64,000 bases of DNA from Rhizobium subbaraonis (GTDB taxonomy: Bacteria; Pseudomonadota; Alphaproteobacteria; Rhizobiales; Rhizobiaceae): NCBI RefSeq assembly GCF_900220975.1, contig NZ_OBQD01000007.1, positions 248,001 through 312,000 of the forward strand, written 5' to 3'. The position numbers were made by a program, and so were the translations under genes. Below, piece after piece: positions 1 through 9,509 of this stretch; within the stretch, counting starts at the first letter, position 1, and each line of letters starts with the position of its first letter. The notes under the pieces are model-generated. The model was not told the origin of the DNA and ran no database searches. It saw only the letters and a list, made by a program, of their open reading frames with translations.

Positions 1-1982
1 CCTGCGGCCCAGACTGCGTCGAAGATCGCAGGTGTATCCTCGACCTTCGTGTGGATCTCCCAGCCGAGCTCCCCGGCGAAAGACACGCGCACCAGCTGGC
101 ACCAGCGGCCGGCGATCTGGCAGCTCTGATGCGTCAGCCAGCCCTTGGCGAGATCGGCATCCGACACTTCGGCCAGGATCGCCCGCGAATTCGGGCCGGA
201 GAGGATCTGGCAGGAAAAATTGTCCGTCACGTCATCGACCGTGAACGTGGCGTCCTTCGGCAGATGCTTCTTCAGCCATTCCAGGTCGTGCCACTGCGCG
301 GTAGCAGCCGTGATCAGGAAGAAGAAATCCTCGTCCAGCATCATGACAGACATCTCGGTGACGATGCGGCCCTTGTCGTCGGAAAAATACGCAAGGCCGA
401 TGCGGCCGGGTTTTGGCACGCGACCGGTAATGAGCGAGGATAGCCATGCGGTCGCCCCCTCGCCCTTCACCCGAAAGCGGGAGAAGCCTGGCAGGTCGAG
501 GATGCCGGCAGCCTCCGTGACAGCGCGGCATTCCGCCTCGATCCGCGGCCGCCAGGGCCCTTCGCGGTTCCAGGTCTGAGTTGATTCCTCGGAGGAGTCG
601 TCGCCGGGCTTCGCATACCAGTTGGCCCGCTCCCAGCCGTTGTAGGGCTTGAACTGGGCGCCGAGGGCGGCGATCCGGTCATGAATCGGCGAGAGCTTGC
701 GGTTGCGGCCGGCCGGCCATGCGTGTTTCGGAAAATGCATCGCATACTCGTGGCCGTAGATCTCCATGCCCTTGTCGATGCAGTAGTCCTCGGCAGAGGC
801 GAAGCTGGTGAAGCGGCGCGGATCGCAGGACCACATGTCCCACTCCGTCTCGCCCTCGGTGATCCATTCGGCGAGTACCTTGCCGGCCCCGCCGGCCTGG
901 CAGATGCCGAAGGTGAAGACGCAGGCCTCGAACGCGTTCGGCACGCCCGGCATCGGCCCGATCAGCGGGTTTCCGTCGGGCGCATAGGGGATCGGCCCGT
1001 TGATCATCCGCGACAGACCTGCGGTGCCGAGGATCGGCACGCGCTCGCAGGCGTCGTTCAGGTACCATTCCAGCCGGTCGAGATCGTCCGGGAACAGCTG
1101 GAACGAGAAATCATCCGGCATCGGATCGTCAGCGGTCGTCCAGTGGGCCTTGCAGTTCCTCTCGTAAGGACCGAGATTCATCCCGGTCTTTTCCTGGCGG
1201 AGATAATAGGAGCTGTCGACGTCGCGCAGGAGCGGCAGCTTGTGGCCGACCTCCTTCGACCAGGCGGCAAGCTCCGGGATCTCCTCGAACAGGATATACT
1301 GGTGGCTCATCACCATCATCGGCACGTCGCGGCCGAACCATTTGCCGACCTCGCGGGCATAGTAGCCGGCGGCGTTGACGACGTATTCGCAGCGGATCTC
1401 GCCCTGATCAGTCGAGATCACCCACTCTTCGTTCTCCCGGCGCGCGCCGGTGGCGGGACAGAAGCGGAAGATCTTGGCGCCGAGGTCGCGCGCGCCTTTC
1501 GCCAGCGCCTGGGTCAGCTGCGCCGGGTCGATGTCGCCGTCATAGGGGTCGTAGAGCGCGCCGGTCAGTTCGTGCGTCTCAAGAAAGGGATACTTGCCGC
1601 GCATCTCGTCAGGGGAAAGGATGTCGAGGTCCATGCCCTGGTAGCGGCCCATGCCGACGACGCGCTTGAACTCCTGCAACCGCTCCTTGGAGTGGCCAAG
1701 CCGGATCGAGCCGGTGACGTGGTAGTTCATCGGATAGTCGACCAGATCGCCAAGCTCGCGGTAGAGCGAGGCCGAATAGCGCTGCATGTTCATGATCGAC
1801 CAGGAGGACGAAAAGGTCGGCACGTTGCCGGCCGCATGCCAGGTCGAGCCCGCTGTCAGCTCGTTCTTTTCCAGGAGCACGCAGTCGGTCCATCCGGCCC
1901 TCGCCAGATGGTAGAGCGCAGAGGCGCCGACCGCCCCTCCCCCGATGATGACGACGCGTGCATGTGACGGCAGGTTCGACAT
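1..1982 (-). CDS. Dimethylglycine/sarcosine dehydrogenase-like FAD protein with GcvT domain (3' end cut by window)
   Basis: About 660 residues are visible; the C-terminus lies beyond the left edge. The N-terminus carries an FAD dinucleotide-binding GGGAVG motif (residues 14-19) in a DAO-type oxidoreductase domain (about 1-380). A GcvT-like folate-binding aminomethyltransferase domain follows from about residue 430 and is incomplete. This order is that of dimethylglycine and sarcosine dehydrogenases, cytosolic enzymes that remove N-methyl groups oxidatively and pass the one-carbon unit to tetrahydrofolate. The start ATG at 1982 gives the peptide MSNLPSHARVVIIGGG, a normal beginning for the family. 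It is divergent from a LysR regulator that probably controls it. The exact substrate (dimethylglycine, sarcosine or another methylated amine) cannot be read from the sequence. Confidence 0.85.
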   Translation of the reverse strand, partial: MSNLPSHARVVIIGGGAVGASALYHLARAGWTDCVLLEKNELTAGSTWHAAGNVPTFSSSWSIMNMQRYSASLYRELGDLVDYPMNYHVTGSIRLGHSKERLQEFKRVVGMGRYQGMDLDILSPDEMRGKYPFLETHELTGALYDPYDGDIDPAQLTQALAKGARDLGAKIFRFCPATGARRENEEWVISTDQGEIRCEYVVNAAGYYAREVGKWFGRDVPMMVMSHQYILFEEIPELAAWSKEVGHKLPLLRDVDSSYYLRQEKTGMNLGPYERNCKAHWTTADDPMPDDFSFQLFPDDLDRLEWYLNDACERVPILGTAGLSRMINGPIPYAPDGNPLIGPMPGVPNAFEACVFTFGICQAGGAGKVLAEWITEGETEWDMWSCDPRRFTSFASAEDYCIDKGMEIYGHEYAMHFPKHAWPAGRNRKLSPIHDRIAALGAQFKPYNGWERANWYAKPGDDSSEESTQTWNREGPWRPRIEAECRAVTEAAGILDLPGFSRFRVKGEGATAWLSSLITGRVPKPGRIGLAYFSDDKGRIVTEMSVMMLDEDFFFLITAATAQWHDLEWLKKHLPKDATFTVDDVTDNFSCQILSGPNSRAILAEVSDADLAKGWLTHQSCQIAGRWCQLVRVSFAGELGWEIHTKVEDTPAIFDAVWAA

Positions 1983-2057
1983 TCTCTTCCCCTTGATTGC
2001 CTGCGATTTGTGGCAACCAATTCGATGCCCGACAAGCGGCCAGAATCCGCTTTATTG

Positions 2058-2072
2058 ATCGAAGATTTCGAT
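2058..2072. promoter_or_regulatory. Candidate LysR operator between divergent genes
   Basis: The sequence ATCGAA-GAT-TTCGAT is a perfect 6-bp inverted repeat with a 3-bp centre, 76 bp from the flavoprotein start and 73 bp from the preferred LysR start. Its size and its place between a LysR gene and a divergent metabolic gene fit a LysR recognition site. This is inference from position and symmetry only. Confidence 0.4.
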
Positions 2073-2145
2073 TAGTGTCGGCGTGTCGAATTCACTCCTA
2101 TCCGTGGAGGTTGCGCCTCATCCGCCCGCCAACCAGAGCCCGCCC

Positions 2146-2994
2146 ATGCAGATCGAACTCATCGAAACCTATCTCGACCTGATGGAAACCCGCAGCTTCA
2201 ACCGCACCGCCGAGCGGCTGAACCTGACGCAGTCCACCGTGTCGCACCGAATGAAGGCGCTGGAGGCGGTGCTGGGGCGGCCGCTGTTTGCCCGTAACAA
2301 GGGCGGCACCCAGCCGACGGCGGCGGGCCTGCGCTTTCATGACCACGCCAAGGCGATCCAGCACCAGTGGCACGAGGCCGCGCGCGCGGTCGAGACGGCG
2401 GGTGCCTACGAACGCTCGATGCGCATTGGCCTGCAGCACGACCTCGCCGCCCACTATGCCGGCGACTGGCTGGCGGCGGTGCGCAAGGAACTCCCCGGCA
2501 CTTCGATCTATCTGGAAGTGGACTATTCCAAGCAGATGAACCGCGATCTCGCGGCAGGCGACCTGGATCTCGCGATCCTCTACACGCCGCACCATCTGCC
2601 GGACCTGCACTACGAGCCCATCGGCGACGTGCGCTACGAATTGGTCAGCAACAAGGTGACGCGGATCGGGGATGTGAAGCCGGAAGACTATATCCAGGCC
2701 GTCTATTCCCCCGCCTTCGATCGCCTGCATCGCCAGGCTCTTCCCCACCTCTCGACCGCGCCGATCGCAAGCGGCGAAACGACGGCGATCATGGCGTTGA
2801 TGGCAAAGCTCGGCGGTTCCGCCTACGTGATGGCGCCCGATGCGCTCCGCCTTGTCCGCAGCGGGGCGGTGAGCCGCGTGCAGGATGTGGAGCCGATCCC
2901 GCAGACCGTCTACGCCGCCGTCAACGTCCGCACCCGCCACGCCCACCAGCATCGCCGCATCATCAGTCTTCTGCAGGCGCTGCTGGCCACCTGA
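2146..2994 (+). CDS. LysR-family transcriptional regulator
   Basis: The 282-residue protein starts MQIELIETYLDLMETRSF and has a typical LysR winged helix-turn-helix in residues 1-60 (NRTAERLNLTQSTVSHRMKA), followed by a periplasmic-binding-like effector domain. A GTG at 2083 would add 21 residues with no family character, so the ATG at 2146 is preferred; neither start has a strong ribosome-binding site. It is divergent from the dimethylglycine-dehydrogenase-like gene, the usual arrangement of a LysR regulator and its target, so it probably activates that gene in response to a methylated amine. The ligand is unknown. Confidence 0.88.
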   Translation: MQIELIETYLDLMETRSFNRTAERLNLTQSTVSHRMKALEAVLGRPLFARNKGGTQPTAAGLRFHDHAKAIQHQWHEAARAVETAGAYERSMRIGLQHDLAAHYAGDWLAAVRKELPGTSIYLEVDYSKQMNRDLAAGDLDLAILYTPHHLPDLHYEPIGDVRYELVSNKVTRIGDVKPEDYIQAVYSPAFDRLHRQALPHLSTAPIASGETTAIMALMAKLGGSAYVMAPDALRLVRSGAVSRVQDVEPIPQTVYAAVNVRTRHAHQHRRIISLLQALLAT

Positions 2995-3125
2995 TCGCCT
3001 CCCGCGGCAACCTGATCGCAACGCACATCCCTACCATTGCAACTGGATGCCCGCAGGCGCATCATTCTCAGCCTTCGGTTCCCTAGCGTGAAATTGCGGG
3101 TTCCGATCGGAACGAGGCGGACGCC

Positions 3126-6100
3126 ATGAACTGCGCGGCATGCGGCTTCAAGGTCGAGGACGGTTTTGCCTTCTGCCCCAGATGCGGAGCATCGCAACAG
3201 AAGATCTGCTCTTCCTGCGGCCAGGTTTCTCCGCCTGACTTCGCGTTCTGTCCCAAATGCGGAACGAGCCTTGTGCCTCCGACCGGCATGGCGAGCCCGG
3301 CCAAGCCGCAGTCGGCGGGCGCATCTGCGGGTTCGCATCCGCACCCGGGAACGCCCGCAGCACCTTCTGAAACGGAATCCGACCGTCGCATCGTCACTGC
3401 GCTATTTGCGGATCTCTGCGGCTACACGACGCTCGGCGAGCGGATCGATCCGGAGATGCTGCAGTCCCTGCAGAACGAGGTGTTCGAGGAATTGAGCGCC
3501 GCCGTCGCCGCCGAGGGCGGCTACGTCGACAAGTTCGTCGGCGATGCGCTGCTGGCCCTGTTCGGCGCCCCGGTGGCGCATGAGCGGGATCCGGAACGCG
3601 CATTGCGGGCCGCACTCGACATGCGCGTGCGGATATCGCGCATCGGGGAGCGCTGGCAGACGCGCCTCGGCCAGCCGGTGGCGCTGCATATCGGGGTGAA
3701 TACCGGCCCGGTCGTTGCCGGTGGCGTCGGCGTCGGCGGAAGCAAGTCCTACTCGGTCACCGGCGACACGGTGAATACCGCCCAGCGCCTGCAGGCAATG
3801 GCCGGGTCAGGCGAGATCCTGGTAGGTGCAGTCACGCGCCGTCTGACGCAGCACGCCTTCGATTTCACCGCCCTCGGCACCCTGCCGCTGCGCGGCAAGG
3901 CGGGAGAAACGCCGGTCTTTCGCCTTGAAGCCTCGCTCGACGCGCCGCCGCCGGCGCGCGGCCTTGCAAGCTTCGGCATCGACACCGCGATGATCGGCCG
4001 CGACGGCGATCTCGCCACCCTGATGCGGTGCCTCGACCAGGTCCGCGGCGGCGCCACGCAGCTCGTGCGCGTCATCGGCGATGCCGGCATCGGCAAAACG
4101 CGACTGGTGGAAGCCTTCCTCGACCGTATCCGGGCCGCCCAGCCAGACATCACCATCCGTCAGATCGCCTGCTCGTCGCTCGGAGAACCCTCCTATGGAG
4201 CGCTTGCAGCAAGCCTCCGGCAGGCCTACCGGATTGCTCGCGACGACAGTCTCGAGCGATGCCGCGACCTGCTCGTGGCCGGATTGACCGACCTCGGCCT
4301 GGCCAGGGAAGAGATCGACAGGCTGAAGCCCCTCTTCCTTTTCGTGCTCGGCTTCGGCGATCCCGACGGCGCGCTGCGTTTCCTGGAGCCTGACCAGTTG
4401 CGGCGGCAGATCTTCCATGCCATGCGCACCCTGTTCGATCGGCGCATGGAGCAGTCCCCGCTGCTGGTGGTGATCGAAGACCTGCATTGGGCCGACAGCG
4501 TCTCCATCGATGCGCTACGGTTCATCATGGACCGGATCGAAAGCCGCAGGCTGATGCTGCTCGTCACCCACCGCCCCGGTTTCGAGACGGAGGTGCTGAG
4601 CTCCGCCCGCGCCAGCCAGACGACGCTGAGGCTGAGCCCGCTGTCTACCAGCGAAGCCGGCGCCCTCCTCGATGGCGCGCTGGAGGGCTGCGTCCTGCCG
4701 GAAGCACTGCGCAGGCGCATCGTCGAGCGGGCCGAAGGCAACCCGTTCTTCATCGAGGAAATCCTGCGCACGCTGATCGAGACCGGCATGCTTCATCGCG
4801 CAGCGTCGGGCTGGCAGGCGCAGACCGCGGCAGCCGACACCGAGATGCCGCTCGGCATCCAGGCCATGATGCTGGCCCGTCTCGATCGGCTGCCGTCCGG
4901 CGCGCGGCGGCTGGCGCAGGCCGCCTCGGTCATCGGCCACCGCTTCGACGTGGCTCTGCTGAAGGCGCTTCCCACGGGCATCGATGACATCGAGGCGAAC
5001 CTCCAGCGCCTCGCCGAGGCCGACATCATCGAGGAACTGGTGGACATTCCCTCGCAGGCCGCCCCCCGTTATGCCTTCCGCCAGATGCTGCTGCACGAAG
5101 TCTTCTACGACAATCTGCTGCTGCGACGACGAACCGAGTTGCACGGCGCGATCGGCACCCTGCTCGAACGCCGCCAGGGCGGCGTGCCCGAACATCCGGA
5201 GCAACTGATCGAGCTCGGCTACCATTTTGCCGCTTCGGCCGAAAAGGAGAAGGGCGCGCGATACTTCACGGCCGCCGGCGATCTCGCACGCAAGGCCTAT
5301 GCGAACGCCGACGCCCTGCGCCTCTATGCCCGCGCCCTATCGGCTGCCGAGGCAGCGGGCGGCGATTGCTGGCAGATCCCGGGCGAGCGCTACGCCGACC
5401 TCTGCCATCCGTTGGGCCGCGGTGAGGAGGCTCGCCACCTCTATGAGGACCTGCTGGCGGCCGCGCGCAAAGCTGGCGACGTGACCGCGGCCGCGCGCAT
5501 CCTGCGCAAGCTCGGCCAGCTTGCCTTCGAAGGCGGTGACCGGGAGCGGGCGACCACGTGTTTCGACGAAGCACAGAGCCTGCTCGAAGGCGTCGATGCC
5601 CCGATCGAGCTCGCCCACCTGATGCAGCGGCAGGGACATTTTGCCTTCCGCGCCGGCGACTACCGGCGGGCAGCTCTGTGGGCGGACCGGGCGCTGGAAT
5701 GCGCCAACCATCTGCCGCCGCGGCCGAACGAGGCGGAGAAGGCCGATATCGCGCTGGCGATCGCCCGCGCCTTCAACACAAAGGGCGTGGCATTGGCCCG
5801 TCTCGGCCAATCCCGGGAAGCGCTGCAGATGGTCGAGCGCAGCGTCGAGATCGCGCTGGGCGCAAACCATCTCAATACCGCGTGCCGCGGCTACACCAAT
5901 CTCGGCGCACTCTACACGACGATGGATCCGGCCCGGGCGATCGAAGTCTGCAAGCGCGGTTATGACATGGCCAGGCAGATCGGCGATCTCGGGCATCAGG
6001 CACGCCTGCTCACCAACCTCGCCGTCGCCTTCTGCACCTTCACCGACCGCTGCATGGCCCAAGGGCTTCCGGCCGTGGAGGAGGCAATCGCAATCGACCG

Positions 6101-6392
6101 CGCGCTCGGCCAGCGTGACCATCTGCCGGTTCCGCTTCTCGTGCTCGGCCAGATCCGCCAATGCCATGGCGCAATCGACGCCGCGCGCGAGAATTTCCTG
6201 GAAGCACTCGACCTCGTTCGCGACAGCGCGGAGGCGCAACTGCTGTTTCCGTGCTATGATGGCTTGGCGACGCTCTGCCTCGAACTGAACGAACTGGAGA
6301 AGGCGGAGGAGTATTTCGAACTGGCGCAGCAGGTCTGTGCCAGACACGGCCTCGACCCTGATGCCCTTATCGTCCTGCCGTTTCTCGACTAG
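3126..6392 (+). CDS. Zinc-ribbon / class III adenylate cyclase / AAA ATPase / TPR signalling protein
   Basis: The protein has 1088 residues. Two zinc-ribbon CxxC pairs come first (C3/C6 with C17/C20, and C28/C31 with C42/C45). A class III nucleotidyl cyclase domain follows at about 85-265, with both metal-binding aspartates visible (FADLCGY, D96; FVGDALLALFG, D140). Next is an orphan AAA/STAND ATPase with a Walker A motif (GDAGIGKT, about 318-325) and a Walker B-like LLVVIEDLHWAD. The C-terminal third is helical TPR-like repeat. No transmembrane segment or DNA-binding domain is evident. Such proteins probably make cAMP under control of a STAND-type sensor; the stimulus is unknown. The gene stands alone, with the start ATG at 3126 just before the first ribbon. 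Confidence 0.88.
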   Translation: MNCAACGFKVEDGFAFCPRCGASQQKICSSCGQVSPPDFAFCPKCGTSLVPPTGMASPAKPQSAGASAGSHPHPGTPAAPSETESDRRIVTALFADLCGYTTLGERIDPEMLQSLQNEVFEELSAAVAAEGGYVDKFVGDALLALFGAPVAHERDPERALRAALDMRVRISRIGERWQTRLGQPVALHIGVNTGPVVAGGVGVGGSKSYSVTGDTVNTAQRLQAMAGSGEILVGAVTRRLTQHAFDFTALGTLPLRGKAGETPVFRLEASLDAPPPARGLASFGIDTAMIGRDGDLATLMRCLDQVRGGATQLVRVIGDAGIGKTRLVEAFLDRIRAAQPDITIRQIACSSLGEPSYGALAASLRQAYRIARDDSLERCRDLLVAGLTDLGLAREEIDRLKPLFLFVLGFGDPDGALRFLEPDQLRRQIFHAMRTLFDRRMEQSPLLVVIEDLHWADSVSIDALRFIMDRIESRRLMLLVTHRPGFETEVLSSARASQTTLRLSPLSTSEAGALLDGALEGCVLPEALRRRIVERAEGNPFFIEEILRTLIETGMLHRAASGWQAQTAAADTEMPLGIQAMMLARLDRLPSGARRLAQAASVIGHRFDVALLKALPTGIDDIEANLQRLAEADIIEELVDIPSQAAPRYAFRQMLLHEVFYDNLLLRRRTELHGAIGTLLERRQGGVPEHPEQLIELGYHFAASAEKEKGARYFTAAGDLARKAYANADALRLYARALSAAEAAGGDCWQIPGERYADLCHPLGRGEEARHLYEDLLAAARKAGDVTAAARILRKLGQLAFEGGDRERATTCFDEAQSLLEGVDAPIELAHLMQRQGHFAFRAGDYRRAALWADRALECANHLPPRPNEAEKADIALAIARAFNTKGVALARLGQSREALQMVERSVEIALGANHLNTACRGYTNLGALYTTMDPARAIEVCKRGYDMARQIGDLGHQARLLTNLAVAFCTFTDRCMAQGLPAVEEAIAIDRALGQRDHLPVPLLVLGQIRQCHGAIDAARENFLEALDLVRDSAEAQLLFPCYDGLATLCLELNELEKAEEYFELAQQVCARHGLDPDALIVLPFLD

Positions 6393-6496
6393 CCGCGGCT
6401 GCGGTCTTCGGTCCGCGAGCGCAGCAAACGAAGGACAAACGAGAAGCGCCGCGCGTCCGGCCCCGACCTAAGGCGCTTCAGTCGGAGGAGCAACCA

Positions 6497-7177
6497 ATGG
6501 CAGAGCATGCAATGGAACGCCCCCTTCGCCCCGGAGATCGCGCGCCGAACGTGGTGCTGGATGCGATCAACCACGGCGGCAAGGTCTCGATCGAGGATTT
6601 TCGCGGCCAGTCAGGCGTACTGGTCGGGCTTTTCCGTGGGCTGCAATGCCCCTTCTGCCGCCGCCACATCGCTGCCTCCGCCGAGCTGGCCTCCTCGCTG
6701 CACGCGAAGGGCATCGACAGCCTCACGGTCGTCAACACCCCGATCGAGCGGGCGCGGCTCTATTTCCGCTATCATCCGCTGCCAGGGGTGATCGCAGCTT
6801 CTGATCCCGACAGCATTGCCCACCGCGCCTTCGGCCTACCGAACCTGCAGTTCACCGAGCATGAGGATGCCTGGCCCTACAAGGTCTCGATCCCGACCGT
6901 GATGTCGATGCGGATGGAGATGCCGGGCGAGTTGCCCGAGCCGATGAACCCGTTCGACGCGTCGACCTACCTCAATACGCTGGACGGCTACGAGAAGACC
7001 CCGGCCGACGAGAAGACGGAGGAACGCACGGGCGGCCAGCTTGTCGGCGAGTTCCTGCTCGACCGTAACGGGATCGTGCGCTGGTCGTTTACCGAGGTCG
7101 ACGGCGAGGGATCGAACATGTTCGCGATCCCGCGGGCAGAGGAACTGATGTCGGCAGCCTCGCAACTGCCGCATTGA
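6497..7177 (+). CDS. Peroxiredoxin-like (AhpC/TSA fold) protein with CPFC motif
   Basis: The 226-residue cytosolic protein has an AhpC/TSA thioredoxin fold. After a PGDRAPN opening, the redox motif is CPFC (C51, C54) within a FRGLQCPFCRRH context. Ordinary peroxiredoxins have Thr-x-x-Cys here, so the CxxC suggests either an atypical peroxiredoxin or a thioredoxin-like reductase. A glutaredoxin domain is absent. An SD-like GGAGGAGC lies just before the start ATG at 6497. The gene stands alone and is followed by an intrinsic terminator. The physiological substrate cannot be inferred. Confidence 0.75.
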   Translation: MAEHAMERPLRPGDRAPNVVLDAINHGGKVSIEDFRGQSGVLVGLFRGLQCPFCRRHIAASAELASSLHAKGIDSLTVVNTPIERARLYFRYHPLPGVIAASDPDSIAHRAFGLPNLQFTEHEDAWPYKVSIPTVMSMRMEMPGELPEPMNPFDASTYLNTLDGYEKTPADEKTEERTGGQLVGEFLLDRNGIVRWSFTEVDGEGSNMFAIPRAEELMSAASQLPH

Positions 7178-7233
7178 AGCATGCCGCGAAAAGCGCGCCG
7201 CGGAACTGCGACAACGACACGCGCAAGAACAAT

Positions 7234-7264
7234 GGCTTCAAGCGTGTCGCGCGAAGCCTTTTTT
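7234..7264 (+). terminator. Intrinsic terminator after the peroxiredoxin-like gene
   Basis: Stem GGCTTC/GAAGCC (7234-7239 and 7253-7258) with an inner GCG/CGC pairing, followed directly by a run of six T. It lies 57 bp beyond the stop of the upstream plus-strand gene and before the end of the convergent AraC gene. Confidence 0.7.
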
Positions 7265-7294
7265 CACGCAACAAGACGCGCTGCTCGTCGGCGC

Positions 7295-8338
7295 TCAGGC
7301 CGTGACTGCGTCGGCAAGCGACGGCTGCCGCTGCCCGCCGCCTGCGACCGAAAAGCGCATCCGGTATTCGCTCGGCGAAATTCCGAGGATCTTGCGGAAG
7401 ATCTTCCTGTAGGCATTGCTGTCGTCGTATCCACTCTGCCAGGCCACCTGTTCGATGGAGAGATAGGAGCGCTCCAGGAGTTCGCGCGACTTGGCGATCC
7501 TGAGGCGCTGGCAGTATTCGGTCGGATTGATCCCGGTCGCCTTCTGGAAGCGGCGCAGGAAGGTGCGCTCCCCGAGCCCGGCGCGATCGGCCATCATCTG
7601 CAAGGTGATGCCCTTGGTATTCGCCCCATGCAGCCAGTGCTGGATCTTCAGGATGACCTGGTCGCCATGGTCCATACGCGGCGCGAAGACGCTGTAGTAG
7701 CTCTGTTCGCGGGCCCCGGGATCGACCACCATGAAGCGGGCCGTTTCCAGCATCACCGTCGATCCCATGAAGCGGTCGACAAGCTTCAGCCCGAGATTGA
7801 TCCAGGCCATCATGCCGCCGGTCGAGATGATGTCGCCCTCGTCAATCATCAGCTTGTCGGTATCGACATGCACCTGCGGGAAGCGCCGAGCGATCTGCTC
7901 GGCATGCGACCAGTGCGTCGTCAGCGCCCTGCCCTCGACCAGGCCGGACTCGGCCAGGAGATAGGCTCCCCCGCAAACCGAGGTCAGCACGGTCCCCTCT
8001 GCATGCCGCTGCCGCAGCCATTTGGACATCTGCGCAAGATCGCGCTTCAATTGCAGTTCCACCGAAAGCGTCGGCGGCAGGATCAGCGCGGAGAGCTGGC
8101 CGACAGGGTGCGCCGGGTCGCTGTCGAAGCCGCGCGTCACCGAGCCGTCCAGGCCGAGCTTCCAGTGGCTGGTGCGGATCTGCGGCGCGTTCATGCCGTG
8201 CTGCTCGCGGCTCTGGAGATTGGCGACGTTGAACATGTCGGTCAGGCCGTAGACGGCGGACATCAGCGCCTCCTCGTGCACGACGATGCCGATCTCGGCG
8301 GGCTCCATGGCCGTCACCTTTGTCAATTCTGCCTCCAT
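7295..8338 (-). CDS. GlxA-type AraC-family transcriptional regulator (DJ-1/PfpI domain + HTH)
   Basis: The protein has 347 residues. Residues about 15-195 form a DJ-1/PfpI-like domain with the nucleophile-elbow region TSVCGGAYLLAESGLVEGR. Residues about 230-325 carry the double helix-turn-helix of AraC proteins (MADRAGLGERTFLRRF and YDDSNAYRKIF). The GlxA class includes regulators of carnitine, arginine and glycine-betaine use. It is divergent from the haloperoxidase-like gene at 8458, which it may control. The ligand is not identifiable. Confidence 0.88.
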   Translation of the reverse strand: MEAELTKVTAMEPAEIGIVVHEEALMSAVYGLTDMFNVANLQSREQHGMNAPQIRTSHWKLGLDGSVTRGFDSDPAHPVGQLSALILPPTLSVELQLKRDLAQMSKWLRQRHAEGTVLTSVCGGAYLLAESGLVEGRALTTHWSHAEQIARRFPQVHVDTDKLMIDEGDIISTGGMMAWINLGLKLVDRFMGSTVMLETARFMVVDPGAREQSYYSVFAPRMDHGDQVILKIQHWLHGANTKGITLQMMADRAGLGERTFLRRFQKATGINPTEYCQRLRIAKSRELLERSYLSIEQVAWQSGYDDSNAYRKIFRKILGISPSEYRMRFSVAGGGQRQPSLADAVTA

Positions 8339-8457
8339 CGTTGTCAGCTTTGCCGGTCGAGAGATCCGGCAGGCGGCTGTATCTATTCAATCACAGCTTC
8401 GGAACGGAAGCCAAGAGTTGAAACAAAACAACGATCTGCTCGGAAAGGAACACAGTC

Positions 8458-9459
8458 ATGGCAAAGGCAATCGCAACCACCGCGACCGCAACGATCTCCC
8501 GCCGCAACATCCTGGCCGGGGCATTCGGCGCAGCCGCAACCGCCGCCGCAGTAGGCGCAGTCCAATCCCCCGCAAAGGCGGCTGACGCTGCCCAAACCCA
8601 AACGAAGTCAGAAGGAGCAACGACCATGGCAAGCAGGATCATCACCCGCGACGGCGTCGAAATCTACTACAAGGACTGGGGTCCGAAGGACGGCCCCGTC
8701 GTCGTTCTCGCCCACGGCTGGCCGCTGTCTTCCGACAGCTGGGAGGCCCAGGCCTTCCATCTGGCGAACAACGGTTTCCGCGTCATCACCCATGACCGCC
8801 GCGGCCACGGCCGCTCCAGCCAGCCCTGGGACGGCAACGACATGGACCACTATGCCGACGACCTGGCCGACGTGATCGAGCAGTTGAACCTGAACGACAT
8901 CTTCCTCGCCGGCTTCTCCACCGGCGGCGGCGAGATCACCCGCTACATCGGGCGCCACGGTACGAGCCGGGTCAGGAAGGCCGGCCTGATCTCCGCCGTG
9001 CCGCCGCTGATGGTCAAGACCGACAAGAATCCCGGCGGCCTGCCGAAGGAAGTCTTCGACGGCATCCAGGCGGCGAGCCTGAAGGATCGCTCGCAGCTCT
9101 ACAAGGATATCGCCTCCGGTCCCTTCTTCGGCTTCAACCGGCCGGGCGCCACCGCTTCGCAGGGCATGATCGACAGCTTCTGGCTGCAGGGTATGATGGG
9201 CGGCCACAAGAACACCTATGACAGCATCGTCGCCTTCTCGCAGACCGACTTCACCGAGGACCTGAAGAAGTTCAACGTACCGACGATCATCATCCACGGC
9301 GACGACGACCAGATCGTCCCGATCGACGCCGCCGCCCGCGCCTCGAAGAAGCTCGTGCCGCATGCGATCCTGAAGGTCTATCCGGGTGCCCCGCACGGCA
9401 TCACCGATACCCACAAGGACCAGCTGAACGCCGACCTGCTGGAGTTCGCCAAGTCCTGA
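8458..9459 (+). CDS. Non-heme chloroperoxidase-like alpha/beta hydrolase with Tat signal
   Basis: The full form has 333 residues. Residues 1-56 are a twin-arginine leader ([11 protein letters not shown] then a hydrophobic alanine-rich stretch ending near AKAADA). From residue 57 it is a standard cofactor-free haloperoxidase/esterase: oxyanion region HGWPLSS, nucleophile elbow GFSTGG (S154), acid HGDDDQIVP (D282-D284) and His in GAPHG (H313). SD AAAGGAA precedes the ATG at 8458. A second ATG at codon 57 (8626) has its own strong AAGGAG, so a cytosolic form may also be made. It is divergent from the GlxA-type regulator and followed by a second Tat-targeted protein. The true substrate is unknown. 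Confidence 0.87.
   Translation: MAKAIATTATATISRRNILAGAFGAAATAAAVGAVQSPAKAADAAQTQTKSEGATTMASRIITRDGVEIYYKDWGPKDGPVVVLAHGWPLSSDSWEAQAFHLANNGFRVITHDRRGHGRSSQPWDGNDMDHYADDLADVIEQLNLNDIFLAGFSTGGGEITRYIGRHGTSRVRKAGLISAVPPLMVKTDKNPGGLPKEVFDGIQAASLKDRSQLYKDIASGPFFGFNRPGATASQGMIDSFWLQGMMGGHKNTYDSIVAFSQTDFTEDLKKFNVPTIIIHGDDDQIVPIDAAARASKKLVPHAILKVYPGAPHGITDTHKDQLNADLLEFAKS
8612..8628 (+). promoter_or_regulatory. Internal Shine-Dalgarno and start codon inside the haloperoxidase-like gene
   Basis: AAGGAG at 8612-8617 is 8 nt before an in-frame ATG at 8626, exactly where the hydrolase domain begins ([18 protein letters not shown]). The spacing and strength match a genuine start, so translation may begin both here and at 8458. 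Confidence 0.6.
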
Positions 9460-9509
9460 CCGGCACGATCCTGACCGGTAGGGCACCCAGCGCATCGCTC
9501 TCGCAAACC

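Noticed and set aside
681-1967. Long plus-strand frame opposite the dimethylglycine dehydrogenase-like gene
   Set aside because: No motif or ribosome-binding site; the minus strand carries a clear flavoprotein.
7181-8554. Long plus-strand frame opposite the AraC-type regulator
   Set aside because: Composition is that of an antisense frame in high-GC DNA; the minus-strand GlxA-type regulator has clear motifs.
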